A stretch of 64,000 bases of DNA, taken from positions 434,001-498,000 of the forward strand of contig CP025326.1 in assembly GCA_004014935.1 (NCBI GenBank), given 5' to 3'. This document shows, piece after piece, positions 21,881 through 31,714 of the stretch (within the stretch, counting starts at the first letter, position 1; each line of letters opens with the position of its first letter). Source of the stretch: Saccharomycopsis malanga. Taxonomy: Eukaryota; Ascomycota; Saccharomycetes; Ascoideales; Saccharomycopsidaceae. The notes under the pieces are model-generated. The model was not told the origin of the DNA. It worked only from the letters and a program-made list of their open reading frames with translations, and ran no database searches. The translations under genes and the position numbers were made by a program.

Positions 21881-22162
21881 CTATAAAACTGGACAAAGCG
21901 TATATAGCTTCAACCTCAATGCCTCTGAGTATTTCTGGCAATACGTAGCATCTCTATATTTAAGCAAATATTCCTTACTCTTGACATTATTCTGAACAGC
22001 AGTGCCAATCACAGAGCAGGCAAACTTTGAAAGAATCTCTTCATCAGCATGTAACTGTATTAACAAAAGCTCCCAACACTTGTGATTCTCAATGTTGTTC
22101 GCAGTGTCCAAGTTTTTAGACTTGTTTTGTCTTTTTATATAGTCAGTTGTTATTTTACACAT
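21881..22162 (-). pseudogene. FES1 fragment (Hsp70 nucleotide exchange factor relic)
   Basis: An open frame of 93 codons contains the Fes1/HspBP1 signature LDTANNIENHKCWELLLIQL followed by ACSVIGTAVQNN and SKEYLLKY, i.e. one armadillo-type repeat of the protein. Whole Fes1 is about 290 residues; here the N-terminal half and all later repeats are missing. Just past the stop, another frame still reads a KSYKVFDGI-like string reminiscent of the following Fes1 repeat, so the fragment appears to be decaying. Fes1 releases ADP from cytosolic Hsp70. A short expressed product cannot be excluded, but a partial gene copy is the simplest reading. Confidence 0.7.
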
Positions 22163-22381
22163 TCTCCGTTCAGATCAATTTCAATATTACCACCTTAATA
22201 CTAGACGTATAGTAGTTTTAGAATGCAAGAGTTGGGTATAAAAATACAAGAGCTTGATCAATGTAAATAACACAAATAATGTTTATAATTCATTACACAT
22301 ATTTGAGGTAATGTATGAAAATATCAATAATGTAATGTTTTTGAAAAACTAACAGGTATATACAAACAACCAGATTTGCTA

Positions 22382-25300
22382 TTACTTTCCGAAAATTCTA
22401 TTAATTTGCAGGACCAATTTTGTAACGCCGAAAAAGAAGCTGATGAAAATGATAACAATGTTCAAGACGATCAAGATGAGGGAGTTGAATAGGAAACACG
22501 GGACAAAGATTTTCCAAACCATCAAGTGACGTTTGAACAAGTTTGTGAAGATTAAACTGCTCAAAGTGATGACGGTTTGGGACATTAGCAATGTCAAACA
22601 AGTGACAATGATTTTGGAGAGTAGAGAGATTGGTTTCATGTTCGGCGGGATTTTCCAGATGACTATTAAGATGACAGACAAACCAACCAATATAAACGGA
22701 CCGAAAGAGTTCAAGAAGATGGATATGTGGGAGAATGGGAAAATGATGGAATCTGTGAGTTGAAATGCCAAATCCCATTTGATTGAGTTGATGGTTATTT
22801 GATGGTCCAAGGAGTAGAAATAACTGTAAGCCAATAGGTTGAAAATGATGGGACCAATCATATTATTTCTGAGATTCAAGATATTGATGAGTTCTAAGGT
22901 GGTTAAAATTTGGTAGACTAACAAGAATGCTGAAACAGAAGAAAGAGGTTTGTTAGTGACAAGAATAGCGCCGAAGAAATTTAAAACAAATAATAAATAA
23001 GACGAGCCGTAAATGTTTCTAAACCCTACGATTTTGGTTTTCCCAGTTTTATTGGCCTCGTCCTGGTCGTTTTCATATGGTTTCTCATCCTCAACAGAGT
23101 GTTGGGGGAAAATCAAAGAGATACAAAGAGGACCTTTGGACCACGCAAAATTGCCAACAACCAAACAAAGGCCAATAAGAATTCTAGCAATTGTTAGTTT
23201 CAAGCTCTTGAGGGCGACAAATGAAAGATTAAAGAATCTGGAATTGAATTCCGGGTGAAACTCTATATAATCCAAGAACCAATAGACAAAATTAGCCAAA
23301 ACAACGATTCTTAGGAAGATACCGATCCACAACTTTGCTGAACTTTGGTACGAGTTTGAGTTTCCAATGTTGAGGAACAGCTGAAGAATGTTAGGGAATA
23401 TAAGACTAAGAAACAATAGGAGGAAAAGAGATGCTGGAGAGAAATTGTTTGTAGTTTGGCATGTAGACAAACCATTAGTGTTAGTGATCATTTTAGGACA
23501 GTGATTGGATTGCTCTTCTCGACAAGTTTTGATGAGGGAGTTCAATTTCTGTATTACGGTGAAAGTGATACTATGAATAAGACCATAGACAATCTCATTT
23601 TCCGACAGAGTTGCCTGGGTTGTAAGATATTTCTTGACAAACACCCAGACATTGTAAAGACCATAGTTGATGAGGATAAAGTTTAGGATGGAATCTTGAA
23701 AGATGATAAAACTGTTAGAGCTGTAGCTTAGAAAGGAGATTATCAAGATCAGCAACGAGATGAACGACCAGGAAGAATCCGGATCGTTTATGAAGAAACG
23801 GAACTGTTTGAATAGCCAAGCCACATTGTACCGGTCGAATATTATGATCAAAAAGCCGAATATTATTCCGATGGACACGCCAAGCAAATTGATGGACGAC
23901 AAGGTAAATATAGCTGGTTTTAGGATAACGTAGATTGCGTTGATGATGGTTAGCCAGAAGAAAATCATTAGGATGATGATGGTGAGGAATTCGGTGATGA
24001 GTTGGTTGAATACGACCGAAGGGATGATTTTAGCGAGAAGAACAAGGATTAGTAGCGAAAACAGCATGAGAGTGATTCCTATGTAGATAAAAGTGTTATT
24101 GAACTTTGCCCAGATATTCTGGAAGGTGCTAAGGGATTTTTCCTGGTGTTCTGTCATTGAAGTGAGCAAATGCTGCAATTGTTGGGTGGAAAAGTCTTTG
24201 ATTGCCGACACGTTGGCAACAATGGATAGAAACTCGTCAAAAGACTGTTTGTTTTGCAAAGCAGCGTTGGTTTCGGTGATCAAAGTCATTTTGTACCGTT
24301 GCAAGTTGAGAATGTTCAAATAATTGACTTTGACAAGCTGTAGCAAAGCATCGTGACTGCTGAGAGACGTGTCGGTGTGGAGCGCATTGATGGGTTTTCC
24401 TAGGTTGTTGTAGGGAATAGGGATTCCCAAAAGCAAAGAAATTGTAGGAACAAAATCAATCTGAGGAATTGTCGGGAATTCACTGTCGAGGTGTTCCAAT
24501 TTGTAACTTTTATGAGCCGTTCTACCTGACTTTTGGTTTTTGAAGGCTGGCTGTTTGGAATACACAAATAAGGTGCTGTCCAATTCTAATTTGGAGTCTC
24601 CTCCGTGGTTTCCTGTGGAATCCATTCCATGGTCACCCATTATGACCAACACAGTGTCGTCATCCACAAGCTGGATCACTTTTCGCATTTCCCGGTCCAT
24701 CTGCTGCTGTTTGTTGGCCATTTCCTGGTTGTCGGGGCCATAGCGATGTCCCACATGGTCCATTCCTAGGAAATGGCCCACTATTACCTGCCACTGGTCC
24801 AGCCCAGGGCCCTGGCCCAATAGCGGATACAAGTGCTCCAACACACCGTTATCTACAGTATGAATGTCCCACACGTTCAAGCTCTCGTACGGCCACGACA
24901 AGTTGCGGTTCAAGTATGTTTTGAACAAGCTGTCCCACGTGTCGTCGCCTACGAGTGTAATGTTGGAGCCTACGCTGTGCAATTGGTACATTATGTTGTC
25001 CTCGTTGATCTCGTCGCCGTCAAAGTTGGACCCTGCGTCCACAAACGTCGGCAACGAGCCTGTAGTCAACCCTTTCAAGCGTTGCAATGTAGTGGTGGGC
25101 GGATCTGCTACAAATCTAAATAGGGCCGTGTTTTCCGGCTGCTCACAGTACGTTTCGTACAAAACATTGAAATTATTGTGATAATGGCGATTGTGCTGCT
25201 TGTCTGACTCATCTACAGGTACTACAAAGTCAAAACGAAGAGCATCAATCACCAATATCACTGCTTTTTTAAACTTGGGCTCCATCCAACTACTCGAGTT

Positions 25301-25705
25301 CAGAGCCAATTCGTGTCCAAATAGCTCCATACCCTTTTGATACTCGATATTGACATCCTGCGAAAACGCCTCTTGGTAAAATTCAATGCTCTGTTGAGGA
25401 ACTTGGATTATCAACTCCTCCAAATCAAATCCTGTCGAAACATTCGGAAGAACTTGCCGCGATAGTAGAAAACCCACCTTGAAAAAATAAATCGCAATAC
25501 ACTGCAACACAAAGATCGCCAACATGTTAAAAAAATACAAGTTTTTCGACCTATTGAGCTTCACATTCCGCGTGTTTTGCCGTAACGTATGCTGCCTAAC
25601 AAGTTTCAACCGCCTTTCCCGATAAGCCACCTGCTCATACTCAGTATTGCCAGCAGTAGCACCACCACCAGCAGCACCACCAGCAGCAGCATCAACAACG
25701 TCCAT
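22382..25705 (-). CDS. GPI13: GPI ethanolamine phosphate transferase 3 (Gpi13/PIG-O)
   Basis: 1107 residues from the ATG at 25705 (baker's yeast about 1017). A short Ala/Gly-rich cytosolic tail precedes a first membrane span at about 60-85. The lumenal alkaline-phosphatase-like domain (about 120-480) has the metal-site strings VILVIDALRFDF, TTTLQRLKGLTTGSLPTF, VGDDTW, GMDHVGHRYGP and MGDHGMDSTGNHGGDS. The C-terminal 600 residues carry about twelve membrane spans. Gpi13 adds phosphoethanolamine to the third mannose of the GPI anchor in the ER, the group later linked to protein. The phrase around RLKGLTTGSLPTF distinguishes it from Mcd4 and Gpi7. A perfect CACGTG palindrome lies 96 bp upstream. 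Confidence 0.93.
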   Translation of the reverse strand: MDVVDAAAGGAAGGGATAGNTEYEQVAYRERRLKLVRQHTLRQNTRNVKLNRSKNLYFFNMLAIFVLQCIAIYFFKVGFLLSRQVLPNVSTGFDLEELIIQVPQQSIEFYQEAFSQDVNIEYQKGMELFGHELALNSSSWMEPKFKKAVILVIDALRFDFVVPVDESDKQHNRHYHNNFNVLYETYCEQPENTALFRFVADPPTTTLQRLKGLTTGSLPTFVDAGSNFDGDEINEDNIMYQLHSVGSNITLVGDDTWDSLFKTYLNRNLSWPYESLNVWDIHTVDNGVLEHLYPLLGQGPGLDQWQVIVGHFLGMDHVGHRYGPDNQEMANKQQQMDREMRKVIQLVDDDTVLVIMGDHGMDSTGNHGGDSKLELDSTLFVYSKQPAFKNQKSGRTAHKSYKLEHLDSEFPTIPQIDFVPTISLLLGIPIPYNNLGKPINALHTDTSLSSHDALLQLVKVNYLNILNLQRYKMTLITETNAALQNKQSFDEFLSIVANVSAIKDFSTQQLQHLLTSMTEHQEKSLSTFQNIWAKFNNTFIYIGITLMLFSLLILVLLAKIIPSVVFNQLITEFLTIIILMIFFWLTIINAIYVILKPAIFTLSSINLLGVSIGIIFGFLIIIFDRYNVAWLFKQFRFFINDPDSSWSFISLLILIISFLSYSSNSFIIFQDSILNFILINYGLYNVWVFVKKYLTTQATLSENEIVYGLIHSITFTVIQKLNSLIKTCREEQSNHCPKMITNTNGLSTCQTTNNFSPASLFLLLFLSLIFPNILQLFLNIGNSNSYQSSAKLWIGIFLRIVVLANFVYWFLDYIEFHPEFNSRFFNLSFVALKSLKLTIARILIGLCLVVGNFAWSKGPLCISLIFPQHSVEDEKPYENDQDEANKTGKTKIVGFRNIYGSSYLLFVLNFFGAILVTNKPLSSVSAFLLVYQILTTLELINILNLRNNMIGPIIFNLLAYSYFYSLDHQITINSIKWDLAFQLTDSIIFPFSHISIFLNSFGPFILVGLSVILIVIWKIPPNMKPISLLSKIIVTCLTLLMSQTVITLSSLIFTNLFKRHLMVWKIFVPCFLFNSLILIVLNIVIIFISFFFGVTKLVLQINRIFGK

Positions 25706-25800
25706 ATCAGATTTTCTCAACTCTTATACAACTCCTCGTTGGCCATCCATTCCAATTCTTCGCCTCCTATCATCATCTTCACCATTAATTATAAAGTCGG

Positions 25801-25810
25801 GTCACGTGAC
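25801..25810. promoter_or_regulatory. E-box palindrome upstream of GPI13
   Basis: GTCACGTGAC, a perfect palindrome that fits the Cbf1 consensus RTCACRTG, lies 96 bp upstream of the GPI13 ATG. The same decamer occurs 117 bp upstream of RNA1 (54383-54392). The family B head begins only about 20 bp further out. Confidence 0.5.
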
Positions 25811-25819
25811 ATACAGGGC

Positions 25820-26695
25820 TTGAAATTTCCAAGTGGCCAAGTTGGTTGGGCCATGCGCCACAGAAAAATAGTGCATAATAGTATAGGATAGTGCAGAAAA
25901 TCAAGCGTGGCGTTCCTCACTTGGGGTTTTGGTCCTCGATTCGCGCTCCTGAAGTTTTGAAATAATCATCAAACGTTTTATTGAATTATCTCTGTGCTAT
26001 ACAGGTTATTTTGATTTAAAAAAAAATATATCAACGTCTTGAATTGTTTCCTATGTTATAATATTATTTGTAATAGAAAATATTAACTTTTCGTAGAAAT
26101 ATCTGATAAAAGGGAAAATTGCTAAGTTTTCCAAAAAGCTAATCCTTTCAAATCATATTCTAAAGTCTTTACAGCAAACCAAATCATACAAAAAATATAT
26201 TTCTATACTCGTTAAATCATAAAGTTTTACACCATCTACATTCTTTTAATATTTAGTCCCAATAAATTCTTTAATAGTGAGAAATTATCATATTGTCGAA
26301 AATAACACATAATTTGTTCAAAATACTGTTTTTGACCGCCCAGAGAGACTCCCCTTATTTTTCAACGTTATTTCATACTGTTCTGTTGTTTCTAGTTTTA
26401 TTTATGCTTTCTTCAAGGCTTGAATGAACTTTTGTTCCAGAGAAACACATGTCTCAAGAGGTAAAAAAAATTTTATCATAGGTTCTCAGAGGGCCTTATA
26501 ATTCATAATAATCACTATACACTATCAAACAAACCAGCATATTTCAACTTCCTGTACACAATCAATATTATATGGGGCTCGGTAAAGCGTAATGTACTTA
26601 TTAACAAGCGTTACACCTCTTCTCAGGGGAGTCCGTGTTAAGAATACTTTCATTCCTATTCCAATTAAAGTTGCAATTGGGTTAATAATACTTTG
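25820..26695 (+). repeat. Family B repeat, copy 4
   Basis: Plus-strand copy beginning GGGCTTGAAATTTCC, i.e. a family A tail fused directly to the head TGGCCAAGTTGGTTGGGCC. The loop of the head hairpin has about three ATAGT(GC) units. The body and distal end (GGGGCTCGGTAAAGCGTAAT, then ACTTTGACTTTA) match copies 3, 5 and 7. It lies directly upstream of GPI13, so that gene's promoter is confined to about 110 bp. Confidence 0.85.
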
Positions 26696-26699
26696 ACTT

Positions 26700-27231
26700 T
26701 AGTAGATTATTTCGAGCCCAGTACATAACAGTTTTGTATATACGAGCCATGTCTAACGGGTCTTCATACGCCATTCATCATTTTTCTCATTTAATCAATA
26801 GAAAAGTATGCACTAGACTTTTGTCTAGGTCATATTTTAGACAGTTGCACTTGTCTCTGTAATTACTTTCAGGATGCAAAGCAGGGAGTAAACCTTCATG
26901 AAAATACGTTACAAAAAATAACATGAAATAAAAAATCAACGACAAAAGGATAAGAAATTGTAAGGGGTAAAAAAAATTCAAATGAAGGCTAAGAACAAAC
27001 CTCAGCTTTCTACATTGGTCCAGATGATACTACTTGTTTTGAGTATTCAACAACATTTTCCAAATAGAAGAAGAAAGCTTCAACTTTGTAATGTCTTTGG
27101 TCAAGTTCAGGACCATTCATGGCCTTAAGTGTTATGTTCTTCTTGCTCATTCGGCCATTTTTGGGATAATTTAAATAGTTAAAATAGACATGTAGTTCAC
27201 AGCCAATCTTTTGTTTTCTTACCTTAATCAT
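26700..27231 (-). pseudogene. Family C coding relic with SINE-like 3' end, copy 1
   Basis: On the minus strand a short coding remnant (27231-27010) contains GRMSKKNITLKAMNG and ends EYSKQVVSSGPM. It is followed by about 110 bp of A-rich sequence. Next comes the family A body, CAAGTGCAACTGTCTAAAAT then GACAAAAGTCTAGTGCATAC, and the family A 3' signature ending at about 26700. A second copy with the same order is at 47900-48458. I do not recognise the protein. The arrangement suggests an autonomous element whose 3' end the SINE has borrowed. Confidence 0.5.
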
Positions 27232-28237
27232 ACAGTATACGCTGAATCTTTATTAACAGAGCTTGATTGAACTATAAGCTTTACGTAACATTTACACTTT
27301 GTTATTAGTGATTCTACTCAGTTTGAGAACAAAACCCTGAGGGCCAAAGATAGAATCAAAAACTTCAGCACATGCTCTTCACAACATTCCATCAACCTAA
27401 GTCAACCATAATAGTCGTGATAAACATTTAGCAATTATTACGTTCTACCACCATTTCCGTGTAGCATACCTATATAATTCTTTAGGCAAACTAATGTTAA
27501 TCAGTGCAGTCTAATGCACTAATATGCATCCTGCCACGATGGTGCCCTGTGACATCCCGCGGGAAGGTGATTTTTTAGTATAAAGAGTGGAGAGGAGTCC
27601 GAGAAGCAGTATTTAGGGGATGAGAGTTTAAGGAAGATTAGGGATAGATAAGACGGTTAAAGAGGAAGGTTTAAAGAGTAAAAGGCATGATAAAGTATGG
27701 AGACATGTAAACGGTTTAAAGTGTAAACTGTATATAGAGTGAAGATGTATAAATTCTCAGTGGAATATGAAAATTTTTTATTTCGTATACCTGCGTAAAA
27801 TGGGCCCATTAGCCGGGTTTTACCAGTAAAGTTTTACATAGCAAGAATGAGAACCGTAGAAGAGGGATTTACAGAAGAGGCGATTGTATGGGAAGAACCC
27901 TATTGTACGGCACATATCCAGGGAGGTTGCTGAGCAATCAAAAGGCGGGCACTATTGGACGTAGAAGAATGATGGATATTATGGACATGTTCTAAAAAGC
28001 CATTGTAGAGCGTACAATGCTGAGGGTATTCAAAGAAAGAGAAATTTTGAATATTCCACCTGGTGATGCCTTGCGCCAATCATAAATAAACTCTATACAG
28101 AAAGTTTATATGTCTCAGGAGACTCATGAGTCAGAGATTGTTAATTGTGTATATATAGAGGCAAGTTTCCGTTTGCTCCTACAAATAGTTTCTATTTTGA
28201 TAGTGATTTTGTATTTCCCTTACTTCAATATAAGAAC
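27232..28237. other. Intergenic region upstream of the symporter
   Basis: No recognised gene. Bases 27540-28080 differ in texture from the neighbours: they are richer in G on the plus strand, with a TCCCGCGGGA palindrome at 27555-27564, several TTTAAAG(A/T)G words at 27590-27740, a GATAAG at 27646-27651, and short frames such as 27847-27930. It may be regulatory sequence or the remains of something I cannot identify. Confidence 0.35.
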
Positions 28238-30516
28238 ATGTCTGATACTACACCTACTACCCCCTTGACACACCAGGCAGGTAATGCCATCACTTATGTG
28301 ACATATATGGTATTACTTATCACTGGTGTTGGAATTGCATTTTGGGGAAACAACTCGAAATCGTCGTTTTTAGCAGCAAACAAAACTCAAAAGGCACTTC
28401 CTTTAGCACTCAATTTCCTCGCTTCGGGTTAGTATTCACCAATGTGAAGAAATAAGAGTCCATTATATCACAATACATTTTTCACTCCAGTATTCCAACA
28501 TGCACGAAGCAAACTCTTACTAAGAATCTATTCTGTAGCTCAAATTGTTGCAATAATTTGCGGGTGCTATTCAATGTTGAGGTGATGAACCACTCAAGTC
28601 AACTTGAGAATCAACAGAATGGCTGAGAATATACCGTGAAACTCGATCAAGGTAATACTTGCGAGAGGAAAATTATTGTATATAATTAAATTACTTTTAT
28701 TTCATTTGCAAAGGCAATTTTTCTTTTAGATTATTGCAAGGTTTTTCAAATTTATGAGTTAGTTATTTTTGTTGGTAATATTGTTTTTTGATAAGATTAT
28801 TACCAAAGATTGTCAAAAATTATTAAATATCATCAAATATTATCAAATATTATTAATTATCATCAATTATTATCAATTATCATCAAATATCATCAAATAT
28901 CATCAAATATTATCAAATATCATCAATTATCACCAATCACCAACAATCACCAACAATCACCAACAATCACCAACAATTTTATAACCTTGCAATAATCTTT
29001 ATCAAATAAATAGACTCTCTTACTAACAAATTCAGGAACCGGTGCTGGTATTTTAACTACGTATACAGAAATTGCCAATGTTGCTGGGCTTCAAGGTTTG
29101 ATTGTATATTGTCTTTCAGGAGCTTTACCAATGTTTTTGTTTGCCTTTTTAGGACCGGTTATCAGAAGACAATGTCCTCATGGTTTTGTTTTGACTGAAT
29201 GGTGTTTCCAGAGATTTGGCAAGATTGCTGGCTTGTGTCTTTCTGCAGCCACAGTGTTAACCTTATTTTTGTTTATGATTGGTGAGTTGTCTGCTGTTTA
29301 TTATGCCATTGAGACATTGGCTGGTGTAAATGGTGTTCCTGCTGTCATTGTAGAATGTATTGTCACATCTATTTACACTTCCATTGGTGGATTTAAGGTC
29401 AGTTTTATCACTGATAACATTCAAGCTACTTTTGTCACCATGTTGTTAGTAATTGGTACTTGTGCCATTGGTTCCTACGTCAATTTGGATGATTCCATAG
29501 ATAAAACACCATTGTTGAGCTCCAACAAGTTGGCTTGGAAGTTGGTTTATATTTTACCTGTTGCTATAGTCACTAACGATTGTTTTTTGAGTGCATTCTG
29601 GCTCAGAACATTCGCTTCCAGATCAGACAAAGACTTGTTGATTGGCTGTGGACTTGCTGCCATTTTATTGTTCATTTATCCTTTCTTGGTCGGGTTCTGC
29701 GGAATCATTGCTGTTTGGAACGGCTCTATGGAACAAGGTGATGATAATATCACTAATGCATTCTTCTATTTGGTGGCTTCTTGTCCTAAATGGGTCAACG
29801 GCATCATCTTGATATTCACTGTTTGTCTAAGTACTTGTACCTTTGATTCATTACAATCTTCTATGGTTTCCACCATTTCCAACGATTTGTTCAGAAACAA
29901 GTTGTCTCTTGTCTACATTAGAATAGCCGTGGTCATTGTCATGATTCCTGCGGTTGTAATTGGCTTAAAATGTGCAAGTGACGTCTTACAAATCTATTTG
30001 ATTGCTGATTTGATTTCCGCTTGTATCATTCCAATTTTGTTTTTAGGATTATCCTCCAAATTTTGGTTTTTGACTGCTTGGGAAGTCGTTATTGGCTCCT
30101 TGGGTGGCTTCTTTAGTGTCTTTGTCTTTGGTGCTATTTATTACAATTCTGCCAAAGAAGGTGGTAAGCTATTAATCATTTATAACGGTATTTATATCGA
30201 TGATTGGTCCGCCTTTGGCGCTTTCATGGTAGCTCCTGGTTTCAGTTTGATTATCGGTTTCTTAACCCTTGCTGCTAGGCTTTCTATTCTTTATATTCTT
30301 TCTAAAATCAAGCATGACGAATCTATCTTCACCGACGCTTTCGATAGATCTAAACACCATTTCGTATATCATCCTGATCCTGAGGCTGATAATGAAGATG
30401 CTAACGGTATTAGGGTCGACGATGGCGGTGATAACCTTCCTTCTCGTGACTCTGACATTGAGGATGTCACAAGTTCTAACAGCGTCACCAAAAGAAAGTT
30501 CAAAAGCTTCTTTTAG
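28238..30516 (+). CDS. Sodium:solute symporter family permease, Dur3/Dur4-like (spliced)
   Basis: Two exons, 28238-28427 and 29036-30516, give 556 residues. The splice rebuilds one continuous string, LALNFLASG then TGAGILTTYTEIANVAGLQG, which is the conserved second helix of fungal urea/polyamine permeases of the SSS family. About 13 membrane spans follow, including RQCPHGFVLTEWCFQRFG, the NDCFLSAFWLRTFASRSD loop and CTFDSLQSSM. The C-terminal tail is cytosolic and acidic. Family members import urea or polyamines across the plasma membrane; which substrate applies here is not visible. Candida-type yeasts carry several paralogues, and this one is shorter than Dur3 itself (about 735). The start chosen is MSDTTPT; an upstream ATG at 28145 would add 31 residues before helix 1. 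Confidence 0.85.
28428..29035 (+). other. 608-bp spliceosomal intron in the symporter gene
   Basis: Donor GTTAGT at 28428, branch point TACTAAC at 29021-29027, acceptor CAG at 29033-29035, 8 bases beyond the branch point. It splits a Gly codon in phase 1. It is about ten times longer than the other introns here (53 and 59 bp) because it holds a minisatellite at 28815-28980 built from TATCATCAAATAT and CACCAACAAT units. Confidence 0.9.
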
Positions 30517-31714
30517 TGTTGATAGATTTTTTTTCCCCCACCCCTTTTATAGTTATCTAATCTAAGACTTTTATATATATTGCTTTTTGTAAGTTTTCCT
30601 GAAGATTAATATTTCCAGATACTAGTTGGAACAATCCTTCTCAAATTTGCTTTGCTCAAATGTTTAATAAATAGATTGATTGAACTTAAAATTTCCATTT
30701 GCTATATTACTTGCTAAATGACTAATAAGACAAGTTAAACAGTTATTGTCAATTTTTGAAAAAATTCTAGAAACCTTGAAATTATAAATACAATATATGA
30801 AAGTTTAGAATGATGAAGAAATTGCTCAAATCATAATACCAAAAGTCTCAGAACTCCTTCTAGAAGACTCGATCCGTGTTTCTTAGAAAATTGTCTTTTT
30901 CACCGATCTGCTCATAATTTGGCCAACTGCGCCACCAAGTTTTTTGCTGCTTACCCGGACATAAGTTGTATTTATATATTAATATATGAACAGTACTTAT
31001 TACCTAAAAAAAGCTAAGGTGGACGACTAATTTAGGCCTCAGTAAGTCTTGTCAAGATCTGGTTTGGCAATGCACATGTATCCGTTATTTGTAGAACTAT
31101 CAGTAATTATTTATGAAAGTTTAGTTTAGGGTAGAATAAGTTCAAGATAAACTTTTCGTACTTTCGGAAGAAGAGGGTTGTAAGCTAGAATGTTTCATAA
31201 GTGAAATGACACATTTGTTAATTAAAACGTTTTAGCCTTGATGTGCATTTTTGTTATAACTCTATAGCTTACTAAATGTCACTATTTATTGGAGCACTGT
31301 AAAACAACCAATTTTTGCACTGGCTTGCGCTTGAAACTGAGCTTAAATCTAAATGAAGATATTGTAGCTCACAGTATCTTCAAAAGTTTGAATACCCAAC
31401 AGTATGAATCCTAAGCACTAAAGTATGATTAATATGCAAACTATTGACTGCGGGTTGTTTGATGGATACTGGTAAAGCTCACCAGTATGTCTCTTGACGT
31501 GACAATCAGTACATGTACAAACTCCCATTTAGCTCTGCAAAACTCAAATCAAACTGTCATACTAAATGCCAGACTTTCCGAAAAGGGTATATGCATGTTG
31601 GGGATCATGACGCACCTGTATTTTACCCGCCAATGGGCAATTTTTCATATTTTTTCAGTCATCTTGAGGAGTCATCAGCACTATAATACTAACACAGAAT
31701 TTCGCCCAGTGAGA
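30517..31714. other. Intergenic region upstream of TRP2
   Basis: No supported gene. The frame of TRP2 is open back to 31487, but that stretch has no conservation and contains the likely Gcn4 site, so I treat it as leader. Confidence 0.5.
31669..31674. promoter_or_regulatory. Gcn4-type GAGTCA site before TRP2
   Basis: GAGTCA (reverse TGACTC) followed by T lies about 40 bp upstream of the TRP2 ATG. It fits general amino acid control of a tryptophan gene. It is close to the start, which limits confidence. Confidence 0.4.

Noticed and set aside
31487-31714. N-terminal extension of TRP2 by 76 codons
   Set aside because: The stretch is not conserved, contains a Gcn4-type site, and the family starts near the ATG at 31715.
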